Source of the DNA: CAIKHN01 sp964394565 | Lineage (GTDB): Bacteria; Patescibacteriota; Patescibacteriia; UBA9934 | NCBI GenBank assembly: GCA_964394565.1 | Contig: CAYMYA010000011.1 | Location: 1-31,479 of the forward strand | DNA: 31,479 bases | Direction of reading: 5' to 3' | Shown: in pieces, positions 23,978 to 31,479 of the stretch | Numbering within the stretch: the stretch's first letter is position 1 | How the letters are laid out: each line of letters opens with the position of its first letter | Program-made: the position numbers and the translations under genes | Notes under the pieces: generated by a model | What the model was told of the DNA's origin: nothing | The model's database searches: none | What the model saw: only the letters and a program-made list of their open reading frames with translations

Positions 23978-25192
23978 TTATTTTTTGAGCGCAAAACGCA
24001 AGTCGACGACAAGGCCGGAGGTGACGCGTTGTTCAATGTCGGTGCGACGGTGCTCGCGGAATTCGGGCCAGTCGGTCATAACGACGAGGGCATCCGTGTT
24101 CTGGAGGGTATCCAGAGCCGTGGAAGCAATGTGCACTTGTGCGTACGCCACTGGAAGTGTGCGAACCAGCGGATCATATGCAACAACGTGTGCGCCGTCT
24201 GCAAGAACACGTTGGATGAATCCGAGCGCCGGTGCATCGCGGATATCGTCCGTTCCGGGCTTGAATGCCAAGCCCCACACGGCAATGTGTTTCCCCTGTA
24301 ACGATCCGAGCGTAGCAACCAAGCGACGGTACGGCAGTGCTTGGCGTTCCTCATTCACCGCCGTCGTTGCAGCAAGGATGCGCAATGGAACATGAACGTG
24401 TTCACCGAGGTGCATCAGTGCACGCACGTCTTTCGGAAAACAGCTCCCCCCATACCCCGGGCCAGGCTGCAAAAACTTCGAGCCGATGCGATCGTCCAAC
24501 CCCATGCCGAGCGCAACGGTTTGCACGTCTGCATGAACTGCATCGCACAGGTTTGCGATTTCGTTCATGAAACTAATTTTCGTCGCGAGAAAACTATTGC
24601 TTGCGTACTTCACCATTTCCGCGGTGACGGTGTTCGTCGCAACTATCGGTGCATCCACGCCGTCGTACAACGCGCGGACATCACGCAACGTGTCGTTATC
24701 GTCTGCACCAAGAATAATGCGCGACGGGTGAAGTCCGTCGTACACCGCATTGCCTTCACGCAGAAATTCCGGATTCGCCGCAACGCGCAACTGCCCATGC
24801 ACGAATGCCGTTATTGCCCTACTCGTTCCAGGCGGAACCGTGGATTTGAGAATAAACAGCGTGCCTGGCGCATACGACGCACACGTTGTTGCTGCGGATT
24901 GAACGAACGAAAGATCAGCGGAACCATCCGGCGCACTTGGCGTGCCCACGCAGCAAAACACCGCATCACACAAACATGCATCCGCAATATTCGTGGTAAA
25001 CGCCACCGGCACGCTTGCCGCACGAAACACGTCGAGCATGCCCTCTTCGAAAAATGGAAGTTCCCCGCGCTGCAACATGGCGATCTTTTCCGCTTGCGGG
25101 TCTGCGCACACCACCGTGAAGCCACGTGCAGAAAAACTTGCCGCCGTCGCCAACCCAACATACCCAGCGCCGAGAATCCCAATCGTTTGCAT
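23978..25192 (-). CDS. ugd: UDP-glucose 6-dehydrogenase family protein
   Basis: NAD-dependent two-step oxidation of UDP-glucose to UDP-glucuronate, a precursor of surface polysaccharides; GDP-mannose or UDP-ManNAc dehydrogenases are related alternatives. The 404-aa protein has an N-terminal Rossmann motif GILGAGYVGLATAASF, the conserved STVPPGT and NPEFLREGNAV segments, a central KYASNSFLATKISF helix, the catalytic cysteine in GPGYGGSCFPKD, and the C-terminal UDP-binding domain with WGLAFKPGTDDIRDAP. The EFLREG signature favours UDP-glucose dehydrogenase. The ATG at 25192 follows the upstream stop by 1 nt. Confidence 0.93.
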   Translation of the reverse strand: MQTIGILGAGYVGLATAASFSARGFTVVCADPQAEKIAMLQRGELPFFEEGMLDVFRAASVPVAFTTNIADACLCDAVFCCVGTPSAPDGSADLSFVQSAATTCASYAPGTLFILKSTVPPGTSRAITAFVHGQLRVAANPEFLREGNAVYDGLHPSRIILGADDNDTLRDVRALYDGVDAPIVATNTVTAEMVKYASNSFLATKISFMNEIANLCDAVHADVQTVALGMGLDDRIGSKFLQPGPGYGGSCFPKDVRALMHLGEHVHVPLRILAATTAVNEERQALPYRRLVATLGSLQGKHIAVWGLAFKPGTDDIRDAPALGFIQRVLADGAHVVAYDPLVRTLPVAYAQVHIASTALDTLQNTDALVVMTDWPEFREHRRTDIEQRVTSGLVVDLRFALKK

Positions 25193-25193
25193 A

Positions 25194-25721
25194 TTAAAAC
25201 GACCCTTGCGCAACAATATTCCCCGACGGCGTCACGACACCATCCGTCGGCTCGAGCATGATCACGATCGTGGTGAATTCCGCAGGATCAACAACGGAAA
25301 ACACTTTCGTAAATGTCCCGTCCGCACGCACGTCGAGTACCCCGGCGGTTTGGACGTCTGCAAGCCCTTCTTTCACCATCCACATTTCATATGCGGTACC
25401 CGCAGCAAGCGCAGGCAAACGCAGCACCGTATTGTATTCCGCACGTTCATTCGTGCCACGGCGGTACACCACACCAGCACTTCCCCCATCTGCCAACGCG
25501 AGCGTTGCACTACCGTCTACTATCATCGGCGCAGAAGTTTCTACGATACCATCGGCGGATGCTTGCACTGCAGCAACCGTTTCTGTGGAACTCGCGCGGA
25601 ACCATCCAATAAGCTGATACACCACATACGCACCGACGACAACGGCAAACACAGCGAATACCATGCCCAACCACGCGCTCGACGATTTCCCTCCACGGTG
25701 TCGATAGCTCTGGTGCATCAT
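25194..25721 (-). CDS. Membrane protein with RskA-like (anti-sigma-K) C-terminal domain
   Basis: A 175-aa protein: a short basic cytoplasmic N-terminus (about 15 residues), one TM helix (about 17-40) and an extracytoplasmic beta domain. The segments AYEMWMVKEG, TAGVLDVRADGTF and VIMLEPTDGVVTPSGNIVAQG match the C-terminal domain of anti-sigma-K factors. The zinc-binding anti-sigma domain expected at the N-terminus is absent and no sigma gene is adjacent, so it is probably not a working anti-sigma factor by itself. It overlaps malic enzyme by 4 bp and ugd follows after 1 nt. Confidence 0.75.
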   Translation of the reverse strand: MMHQSYRHRGGKSSSAWLGMVFAVFAVVVGAYVVYQLIGWFRASSTETVAAVQASADGIVETSAPMIVDGSATLALADGGSAGVVYRRGTNERAEYNTVLRLPALAAGTAYEMWMVKEGLADVQTAGVLDVRADGTFTKVFSVVDPAEFTTIVIMLEPTDGVVTPSGNIVAQGSF

Positions 25722-26866
25722 ACGGATTCAATAGCGTGTGCGATGCTATCCGCGGGATTCACTTCGATGATTTTTGGAACTATTTCTTCTGCTGACGGCG
25801 ACGGAACCATTCCGGCAAGCGCAGTCGCTGCTGCAATTTTCATGACAGACGTCAGTTTACTCGCACGACGATTCAATAATCCACGAAACAACCCAGGGTA
25901 TACAAGTACGTTATTAATTTGGTTCGGATAATCCGAACGTCCGGTGGCAACAACCGCAGCTCCCGCGGCCTTTGCGTCGTCAACCTCAATCTCCGGCACC
26001 GGATTAGCAAGCGCAAAGACGATTGGATCCTTCGCCATGCTCCGCACCATGTCCTGGCTAACCAAATGCGGCTTACTCACGCCAATGAACACATCAGCAC
26101 CCTGTATCGCTTCCGCGAGCCCGCCCGTTCGCGCGGTGCGGTTTGTCAATGGCAATACCAACGCTTTCTCTCCGGAAATATCGGTACGATGCGGTCCAAT
26201 GATCCCCTTCGAATCGAGAAGAATGACGTCCGCAACACCGGCATCGATCAGCAGCCGTGTAATCGCAACACCCGCTGCACCGGCACCATTCACCACCACC
26301 GTCATGGTTCCCATGTCACGACCAACCACAGTTGCCGCATTCATCAACCCGGCAAGGGCGACAATTGCTGTTGCGTGCTGATCGTCGTGCATCACGGGAA
26401 TATCCAAAAGCTCAATAAGTCGTCGTTCAATATCGAAACACGCAGGCGCCGCAATGTCCTCCAAATGAATTCCGCCAAACGTCGGTGCAATCATGCGCAC
26501 GGCTTCCACAATCTCATCTGGATTTTGACTTGCAAGGACGATGGGCACCGCGTCGATGTTTGCATATTTTTTATACAACACCGCCTTGCCTTCCATCACC
26601 GGCAGCCCCGCCATCGGACCAATATTTCCCAGCCCAAGTACAGATGATCCGTCCGACACTACTGCCACTGCACGCCCCTTCATGGTCAGAGCGTATGCAG
26701 CGTGTGGATCCGCCGCGATTGCTAAACACGGCGCCGCAACGCCCGGAGTGTACGCGAGAGAAAGATCGTCCTGCGTTTGGAGCGGCATCACACTCGTCAC
26801 AGCCCATTTGCCCGCGTGGTTCTTGTGCGATTCCATGGACCGCTCCGCATAATTGTGATTGGACAT
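25718..26866 (-). CDS. NAD(P)-dependent malic enzyme
   Basis: Oxidative decarboxylation of malate to pyruvate and CO2 with reduction of NAD(P). The 382-aa protein is the short bacterial form without a C-terminal phosphotransacetylase-like domain. Visible motifs: AYTPGVAAPCLAI (catalytic Tyr region), KGRAVAVVSDGSSVLGLGNIGP, HLEDIAAPACFDIE (metal ligands), HDDQHATAIV and the Rossmann motif VVNGAGAAGVAITRLL, then FALANPVPEI. Cofactor preference is not certain; the strand-2 end reads LLDSKG. In the host it may link C4 acids to pyruvate, NADPH and fermentation. Follows uvrD by 16 nt. Confidence 0.94.
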   Translation of the reverse strand: MSNHNYAERSMESHKNHAGKWAVTSVMPLQTQDDLSLAYTPGVAAPCLAIAADPHAAYALTMKGRAVAVVSDGSSVLGLGNIGPMAGLPVMEGKAVLYKKYANIDAVPIVLASQNPDEIVEAVRMIAPTFGGIHLEDIAAPACFDIERRLIELLDIPVMHDDQHATAIVALAGLMNAATVVGRDMGTMTVVVNGAGAAGVAITRLLIDAGVADVILLDSKGIIGPHRTDISGEKALVLPLTNRTARTGGLAEAIQGADVFIGVSKPHLVSQDMVRSMAKDPIVFALANPVPEIEVDDAKAAGAAVVATGRSDYPNQINNVLVYPGLFRGLLNRRASKLTSVMKIAAATALAGMVPSPSAEEIVPKIIEVNPADSIAHAIESV

Positions 26867-26882
26867 ACAAAAGAATCGGCAT

Positions 26883-29012
26883 TTAATAATTCCCCAAAAA
26901 CGAGCCGGGCGTACTCTTTTTTACCACGGTTTCGCCCATCGCGTCGAGCACGATTGTGGGCTCATCGTCGTCGGGCCATGTACGCGAGCGAACACCCTGA
27001 TTTCGCACAAAACTTGGCTGGCTCCAACTCGGCATATTTCGGCGTAACCGCACCGATTCCGTCATGCCTGAAGGAATTTCTTGAATGAACGGTGACGGTT
27101 CGCGAATATCGATCGATTCAAAGCCTGTAGAGAGTGGGTACGTGAAGTACAACCTTGATCGCGCTCGCGTGGCTGCGACATAAAATAACCTGCGCTCTTC
27201 CTCGAGCCCTCCTTGCTCCCCCATACTTCGATCACTGGGAAACATGCCGCCCGCACAATGAATGACAAACACCGCATCCCACTCAAGGCCCTTTGCTTGG
27301 TGAATGGTAGAAAGAATGAGCTTGTCACGATCATCCGTGTCCCGATCGTCACGTGAGGTGTCGTCCATCCGCCCACTAAAATCTCCCGCCAACGTCATCG
27401 CGTCCAAGAAATCACCAAGGTCACGATATTGTTCTGCGAACACCGCGAGCTGTTCAAGATCGTCGAGACGTTCACGATAGTTAGGATATTCGGCTTCGAG
27501 GTACAGTCGATATGACTCATGCGACGCAAATACGCGAACCGCATTTGTGGGAATTGGTGCCGCGAGCATTGCGCGGAGAATATTGACCGTGTGATGAAAT
27601 CCTTCTGCGGCACGCGCGGTGAGCTTCGGCGGCGCATCCAGCGCATCGCGCGCCGATTCGTACTGCGCCATCTGCTCGGCAATCTTCTGGCTCGTCGTCA
27701 GCCCAAGACCCGGCTGAATCTGCAGTGCCCGTAGCCACGCCACCACATCTCGTCCGTTGCGAAGCAATCGAAGGTGAGATACCGCGTCCTTAATATGCGC
27801 GCGCTCAAAAAACTTCATACCACCACGGTATTCGTACGGGATAGCGTGCTTCATCAGTTCGAATTCCACTGCCTGCGAATGAAACGCGGCACGGAACAGC
27901 ACCGCGATGTTCTTCAGTTCGATACCCTCGTCGATCAAGCCAAGAATTTGCTCGACAACGTATTGCCCTTCTTCTCGTGCATCACTCGCCGGAACAACAC
28001 TTGGCTTTTCCCCGGACGACCGTGCGGATACCAGCTCCTTTTCGAACTGATCCGTATTGTTCGCGATAACGGCGTTCGCAACCGCAAGGATTTCCGGCGT
28101 TGACCGATAGTTCGTGACGAGTCGGAAGGTCTGCGCATCCGGGTACCGCTTTGGGAAATCCAAAATATTCCGAATCTCAGCAGCACGGAATGAATAAATA
28201 CTCTGCGCGTCGTCGCCAACGACTAACACGTTGTAGTGTACGCTTGCAAGAATATCAACGATGTCAGATTGAATGATATTCGTGTCCTGAAACTCGTCGA
28301 CGAGAACAAATTGAAACCGATTCGCGAGCTGCTCGCGGACCATTGAGTTCTCCTGGAGAAGGATCAAAAGCTGAAGCAGTAAATCATCAAAATCCATGCT
28401 GCGCGCCGTGCGTTTGGCTGAGGCGTATCGTTCTGCAACCATCTGAATTTCGGCGAAGATGGCACCAAAGTGCTGTGCCCGAGACTCGACGACCTCTTTC
28501 AGTGGTACGCGAGCATTCGCGCTGTACGAAATATAACTGCGCAGCACGCCCACACTTGGGAAGCGTTTTGCCTTTGTATCGATCTTCAACTCCTTGATGC
28601 ACATTTTCATCAAGTCGTTTGCGTCGTCTTCGTCCAGAATAGAAAAGTCGCTTCCGAACCCCGTCTGCGTTCCATACATACGGAGCATGCGGTTCGCAAT
28701 TGAATGAAACGTTCCAGACCACAAGCCGCTCGGATACACCTTGAGCAACCCCTCCACACGCACCATCATTTCTTTCGCCGCCTTGTTCGTGAACGTTAAG
28801 AGCAACATGCGATCCGCAGGCACCCCGTGTTCGAGCAACCACGCCACGCGGTACGTAATGGTTCTTGTCTTCCCGCTCCCCGCCCCAGCCAACACCAACG
28901 TCGGACCGCCAACGCCAGCCACAACACGGAATTGCTCCGCATTTAACTCGTTCTCGTAATCAATATTCAGGTTCGGTGACGGCTGGCGTGCAGAGAGGAC
29001 AAAGTCTTTCAT
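26883..29012 (-). CDS. ATP-dependent DNA helicase, UvrD/PcrA family
   Basis: Superfamily 1A 3'-5' DNA helicase of repair and replication-conflict resolution, 709 aa. Motifs in order: Q-motif region LNAEQFRVV, Walker A AGAGSGKTRTITYR, motif II VDEFQDTN, motif III VGDDAQSIYSFRAAE, motif IV-V region with LSTIHQAKGLEWDAVFVI, motif VI FYVAATRARSRLYF. The ATG at 29012 (MKDFVLSA) is preferred: AGGAG lies just upstream and the longer frame to 29111 runs into the promoter of the divergent gene. The C-terminal tail is a short linker ending FLGNY. Whether uvrD or pcrA is the better symbol cannot be decided here. Confidence 0.95.
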   Translation of the reverse strand: MKDFVLSARQPSPNLNIDYENELNAEQFRVVAGVGGPTLVLAGAGSGKTRTITYRVAWLLEHGVPADRMLLLTFTNKAAKEMMVRVEGLLKVYPSGLWSGTFHSIANRMLRMYGTQTGFGSDFSILDEDDANDLMKMCIKELKIDTKAKRFPSVGVLRSYISYSANARVPLKEVVESRAQHFGAIFAEIQMVAERYASAKRTARSMDFDDLLLQLLILLQENSMVREQLANRFQFVLVDEFQDTNIIQSDIVDILASVHYNVLVVGDDAQSIYSFRAAEIRNILDFPKRYPDAQTFRLVTNYRSTPEILAVANAVIANNTDQFEKELVSARSSGEKPSVVPASDAREEGQYVVEQILGLIDEGIELKNIAVLFRAAFHSQAVEFELMKHAIPYEYRGGMKFFERAHIKDAVSHLRLLRNGRDVVAWLRALQIQPGLGLTTSQKIAEQMAQYESARDALDAPPKLTARAAEGFHHTVNILRAMLAAPIPTNAVRVFASHESYRLYLEAEYPNYRERLDDLEQLAVFAEQYRDLGDFLDAMTLAGDFSGRMDDTSRDDRDTDDRDKLILSTIHQAKGLEWDAVFVIHCAGGMFPSDRSMGEQGGLEEERRLFYVAATRARSRLYFTYPLSTGFESIDIREPSPFIQEIPSGMTESVRLRRNMPSWSQPSFVRNQGVRSRTWPDDDEPTIVLDAMGETVVKKSTPGSFLGNY

Positions 29013-29021
29013 AACTCCTGC

Positions 29022-29027
29022 AGTGTA
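29022..29027 (-). promoter_or_regulatory. -10 element of the uvrD operon
   Basis: Minus-strand TACACT ends 9 nt before the uvrD ATG; the -35 is poor. AGGAG (29015-29019) lies between the -10 and the ATG, so either a very short leader or another upstream promoter is used. Confidence 0.35.
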
Positions 29028-29069
29028 GCGAAGAAGCTGCACGCCGACGAATGGGATGTGAACAGGTCG

Positions 29070-29098
29070 TTGACGCCTCATCCCATTTTCACTAATCT
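29070..29098 (+). promoter_or_regulatory. Promoter of the plus-strand Cys-rich gene
   Basis: TTGACG (-35, 5 of 6), 17-nt spacer, TAATCT (-10). Transcription would start near 29105, leaving about 30 nt of leader with AGGAG at 29125-29129, 5 nt before the ATG. The element resembles the other plus-strand promoter (CTAA(A)TTCTTC versus CTAATCTTC around the -10). Confidence 0.5.
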
Positions 29099-29134
29099 TC
29101 GCAGGGGACACACCCGTCCTACGCAGGAGACTTC

Positions 29135-29698
29135 ATGCTCTTCGGTCGCGATGCTCAAGAAATTCGCTGTACTCACCCGGTGGGTTTTGCGCTGCGGTTG
29201 GTTCCGTACAACGCGGCGACGGCTCGCTACTGCCCCCTCAGCATCCGCTGCGGCCACCCCATACTGCAACGGTACAAGATCCTCGCGACGATGCTTGGAC
29301 TCAACAAGTCCCTCGAAGTCATCGACGTCGTCACTGCGCGCGAACGGCACCGCAACGATGACGGTATGCTCCCGGTCGGACTCCTTAGCCGCTGGATCGG
29401 CGTCACGCTCCATCGCTGCGACGTCTGCGCACGCGCGGACGAGCTGCGGCACACCGCGGTCTGCCCGTGCTGCGCAAACACCATCCCTCCCGGCGAGCAG
29501 GTCGCCCTGGTCGGGACCGACTGTATCACCGCCGTCACTCGACATCCGGAACTCCTGCCGATCAGTATGACCGCCGTCAACAGGCTGCTCACCTTGGTGT
29601 GTGCAGACTGCGGGGTCGTTCAACACAACGACCACGAGATGGACGGCGCCATGATCTGGAGCAAGTGGGGGAAGGTGACGATCCTCCGAGACCGCTGA
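29135..29698 (+). CDS. Uncharacterised Cys-rich putative zinc-binding protein, solitary plus-strand gene
   Basis: I recognise no family. The 187-aa product is predicted soluble and basic in its first half. The second half holds a likely zinc-ribbon pair: CDVC (about residue 90) with CPCC about 15 residues later, followed by CADC near residue 155. An early Cys pair (RYC...IRCGHP, residues 33-40) could add another site. The ATG at 29135 has an optimal AGGAG 5 nt upstream, rare among neighbours. Codon use is rich in CTC/CTG, GAC, ATC and CGC, unlike adjacent minus-strand genes. Own promoter and terminator make it a one-gene unit. DNA or RNA binding is only a guess from the zinc motifs. Confidence 0.75.
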   Translation: MLFGRDAQEIRCTHPVGFALRLVPYNAATARYCPLSIRCGHPILQRYKILATMLGLNKSLEVIDVVTARERHRNDDGMLPVGLLSRWIGVTLHRCDVCARADELRHTAVCPCCANTIPPGEQVALVGTDCITAVTRHPELLPISMTAVNRLLTLVCADCGVVQHNDHEMDGAMIWSKWGKVTILRDR

Positions 29699-29719
29699 TG
29701 ATCGACACGGCACCACACG

Positions 29720-29760
29720 CACGGCTCCCACCTGACGCAGGGGGAGCCGTGATGCGTTTT
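29720..29760 (+). terminator. Intrinsic terminator of Cys-rich gene
   Basis: Perfect 10-bp stem CACGGCTCCC / GGGAGCCGTG (29720-29729 and 29742-29751) with a 12-nt loop, then TTTT at 29757-29760. The T-run is only on the plus strand. It ends at the stop of the convergent GIY-YIG gene. Confidence 0.8.
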
Positions 29761-30007
29761 AGGTGGGGGCGATGAGAGATTCTTTTTCTTTTTTCGATAA
29801 TCGTTTGATATCTGCCTCGGCTTTTCGTGCATCTGTCGCGCTTGGCATTTGTGCTTGCCACACCAAAACAATCGGCAAACGCGAGCGCGTGTACTTCGCA
29901 CCCTTCCCCGCGTTGTGCAGCGCGATCCGTTTCGCAACATCCGTCGCAATGCCCGTATACACACTCCCATCCGCACACCGCGCCATGTATACGCTCCAGC
30001 GTGGCAT
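29759..30007 (-). CDS. GIY-YIG nuclease-like protein (UPF0213 type)
   Basis: An 82-aa single-domain GIY-YIG protein, the size of the YhbQ/UPF0213 group. The motif appears as WSVYMARCADGSVYTGIA (Y...YTG in place of GIY...YIG), the catalytic Arg lies in DVAKRIALHNAGKGAKYTRSRLP, and the metal-binding Glu is in ARKAEADIKRLSK. The start at 30007 (MPRWSVYM) follows the metallopeptidase stop by 1 nt; a longer frame to 30028 would overlap that gene. Stand-alone members are thought to act on DNA, but the role is poorly defined. Confidence 0.88.
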   Translation of the reverse strand: MPRWSVYMARCADGSVYTGIATDVAKRIALHNAGKGAKYTRSRLPIVLVWQAQMPSATDARKAEADIKRLSKKEKESLIAPT

Positions 30008-30008
30008 A

Positions 30009-30554
30009 TTAGCGCAAAGAAATCTCATGTTTCCGAATAGCGTTGCGACGGACTGAGTAGTCTGGAATCGTTTGCGCGACGAGTCGCCAAAACTTCTGAG
30101 AATGGTTCATCTGCGCCAAGTGGCACAACTCGTGCACAATAATGTAATCGGCGAGATCGGGCGGAAGGAGCGCAATCTTGTAGTGAAAATTCATATTCCC
30201 CTTCTCCGAACAGCTCCCCCACCGCGTGCGCGAATTCTTGATGCGTACACTGTTCCACGTCAGCCCGTACACACGATTAAAAAACTCGAGTCTCTCAGTC
30301 GCGAACTGCAGCGCATCAACCTTGTGCGCGAGATACATCGCCCTCGATTCTTCTGCAGACACCCTCGGAATTCGAGTCTCCGCCAGCTTCAACTTCTCCC
30401 GAATCCACACCGACTTTTTTTCAATGATCCGTTCAATCGTTCTTTTTCCAAGCAGCATGGGAGCCGTCACCACGAGCCTCCCATCTCCATACACCGCAAA
30501 TCGCAACACCCGTAAAAAGCGCTTACGACGGAGCATGTAGGGGATGGTATTCAT
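30009..30554 (-). CDS. YgjP-like (M48-related, SprT-fold) metallopeptidase
   Basis: A putative zinc peptidase of 181 aa. The catalytic signature HELCHLAQMNHSQKFW gives HExxH plus the third His five residues on, typical of the YgjP/WLM group (formerly DUF45). The upstream NSRTRWGSCSEKGNMNFHYKIALLP pattern is the family's other conserved block. No signal peptide or TM helix is seen, so it is probably cytoplasmic. It is followed after 1 nt by the GIY-YIG gene. In other bacteria the gene often neighbours restriction or repair genes, but its substrate is unknown. Confidence 0.9.
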   Translation of the reverse strand: MNTIPYMLRRKRFLRVLRFAVYGDGRLVVTAPMLLGKRTIERIIEKKSVWIREKLKLAETRIPRVSAEESRAMYLAHKVDALQFATERLEFFNRVYGLTWNSVRIKNSRTRWGSCSEKGNMNFHYKIALLPPDLADYIIVHELCHLAQMNHSQKFWRLVAQTIPDYSVRRNAIRKHEISLR

Positions 30555-30678
30555 GAATCATTCAAAGCAATAGACATCTTCTGCACATGTGAACTGTTGC
30601 ATATTTTCCAACGGTTGTATCAAAAACAGCTGCATACTTCCATGTTCAACGATCCGCGCTCACACCCGACACCCAACA

Positions 30679-31032
30679 TTACGCCAACGTGTACACGAAC
30701 ACACCAAACACGATCGTGACAACGCCGAGCACCGCGAGTAATGGGCGGGACATTTTCACCACAAAACGTGATGCGAGTTCCGGGAACAAAATATACATCA
30801 CGCCCTTCGCAAGAATAAGCCACCCAAGCACCGTCACGAGAAGTATCTCACCCGCCGGAAACGCTAAAGGTGCACCAATGAGAATCAACACCAACCCCGC
30901 AAGCCACATCATCGCCCGGTGCTCAACAAAATCCTTGAGCATCAGCGGAAGCGTCTTCCCCCGAAACATCAATACCAACCCACTCGCCACCATATACACA
31001 CTTAACGCCTTGAGCATGATGCTTGTGTCCAT
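30679..31032 (-). CDS. Small four-TM membrane protein
   Basis: A 117-aa hydrophobic protein with about four TM helices (about residues 4-23, 40-58, 63-83 and 95-116) and short polar loops. It resembles small DUF2065-like or HdeD-like membrane proteins in size and topology but I cannot assign it. It starts 26 nt after the stop of the upstream hypothetical gene, probably in the same transcript. The 124-bp stretch between this gene and the metallopeptidase (30555-30678) shows no gene and no clear terminator. Confidence 0.65.
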   Translation of the reverse strand: MDTSIMLKALSVYMVASGLVLMFRGKTLPLMLKDFVEHRAMMWLAGLVLILIGAPLAFPAGEILLVTVLGWLILAKGVMYILFPELASRFVVKMSRPLLAVLGVVTIVFGVFVYTLA

Positions 31033-31058
31033 AGGAAAACGCGTTATGACTTAATTGG

Positions 31059-31388
31059 TTACAGTGGAATCTTCTCCGTCACCACGTTCATGCCATCATA
31101 AAAATCGAACGTCACCTTTATCATACCCTCCCCAATCTCTACTCCAACAAACTTCACATCCTCCCCATCAAACGACGCCCACGCCGCCGTCTTCCGCGTA
31201 CCCATTGCCCGCGCAATCGCGTCCTTCTCTTCCGCGCTCAACGCCTCATTCCCCTCAACGCAATCAGCAAAAAACCGCGTCCGCTTCGCCGCCTCAACCT
31301 CCGCCAGCGCCGCCGACTCCCTCTCCCGCTCCGCCGGATCCTGACCAAACACTCCTAGCTTTTCGATTTTTGGAATTTTAGAGGGCAT
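31059..31388 (-). CDS. Hypothetical protein
   Basis: I do not recognise this 109-aa soluble protein. The first half is charged and helical with an Ala/Glu-rich stretch (ERERESAALAEVEAAKRTRFF), the second half is beta-rich and ends in two strands (EGMIKVTFDFYDGMNVV). The stop of the preceding partial membrane gene lies only 6 nt upstream of its ATG, consistent with an operon. No motif suggests a function. Confidence 0.6.
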   Translation of the reverse strand: MPSKIPKIEKLGVFGQDPAERERESAALAEVEAAKRTRFFADCVEGNEALSAEEKDAIARAMGTRKTAAWASFDGEDVKFVGVEIGEGMIKVTFDFYDGMNVVTEKIPL

Positions 31389-31394
31389 ATTAAA

Positions 31395-31479
31395 TTAAAA
31401 CAACGATATTGATACAGCGATCATTACAAATAGCAGCCCTAGTAGTAACGTGACAGTTTGTAAAATCTTTGGCCAAGAA
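31395..31479 (-). CDS. Partial membrane protein, C-terminal end (cut by window edge)
   Basis: From the window edge a minus-strand frame runs 27 codons to a TAA at 31395-31397. It encodes one hydrophobic helix (ILQTVTLLLGLLFVMIAVSI) ending three residues later. It could be the last TM of a larger protein or a small single-TM protein like the one before recJ. It lies immediately upstream of the gene at 31388. Confidence 0.4.
   Translation of the reverse strand, partial: SWPKILQTVTLLLGLLFVMIAVSISLF

Noticed and set aside
29013..29111. Upstream extension of uvrD by 33 residues
   Set aside because: The extension lies across the divergent promoter region, does not look like helicase sequence, and the ATG at 29012 has an AGGAG site.
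1..31479. TGA recoded as glycine (Gracilibacteria/Absconditabacteria code)
   Set aside because: TGA ends tgt, malic enzyme and the plus-strand gene at 5833 at the expected places, and no gene shows in-frame TGA.
1..31479. CRISPR array, tRNA or rRNA genes, insertion sequence, integron attC sites
   Set aside because: No regularly spaced repeats, no cloverleaf with CCA-type ends, no transposase or integrase motifs. The cassette hairpins are terminator-like and lack the RYYYAAC/GTTRRRY core sites of attC.

Overview
The window looks like an ordinary chromosomal stretch of a candidate-phyla-radiation (Patescibacteria, Parcubacteria-like) bacterium. This is inferred from several things: a PilM/PilD pilus cluster with CPR-style short partners, an ECF sigma factor followed by DUF5667-like and DUF5666-like proteins, a VirD4-like ATPase paired with a large one-TM membrane protein, very tight gene packing, and frequent absence of Shine-Dalgarno sites. 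TGA is used as a stop (tgt, malic enzyme), so the Gracilibacteria code is excluded. I cannot name the species.

Layout. Almost everything is on the minus strand, so transcription runs from high to low coordinates. In transcription order from the right edge: a partial membrane protein and two small genes (31479-30679); a YgjP-type metallopeptidase and a GIY-YIG protein (30554-29759); uvrD/pcrA, malic enzyme, an RskA-domain membrane protein and UDP-glucose dehydrogenase (29012-23978); a LOG-family protein, a large membrane protein, a membrane-anchored clan-GH-A glycosidase, a TrmH-family methyltransferase and tgt (23871-18709); secD-secF closed by a strong terminator (18676-15712); a 500-aa membrane protein, VirD4-like ATPase, uppP and an RlmI-like methyltransferase (15678-10580); a coiled-coil protein and a DEDDy exonuclease (10538-9683); lepA, ECF sigma, DUF5667-like and DUF5666-like genes (9565-6012); a tiny membrane ORF, recJ and rnhA (5134-2915); then pilM, a degenerate receiver, a pilin-like protein and pilD (2890-106).

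Only two clear genes lie on the plus strand (5246-5833 and 29135-29698). Each is a self-contained unit with promoter-like sequence, good Shine-Dalgarno site and intrinsic terminator. Each has GAG/GAC/TTC/CTC-CTG-rich codon use unlike the neighbours and no family I recognise.

The most unusual signals are: (1) SecD carries about 220 extra residues that read as two parvulin-type peptidyl-prolyl isomerase repeats; (2) Tgt has lost all four zinc ligands and gained about 27 residues while keeping both catalytic aspartates; (3) many operon heads have a -10 element 6-11 nt before the ATG, pointing to leaderless mRNAs; (4) the two plus-strand cassettes. No tRNA, rRNA, CRISPR array, insertion sequence or origin was seen. 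No gene-free stretch exceeds 300 bp.
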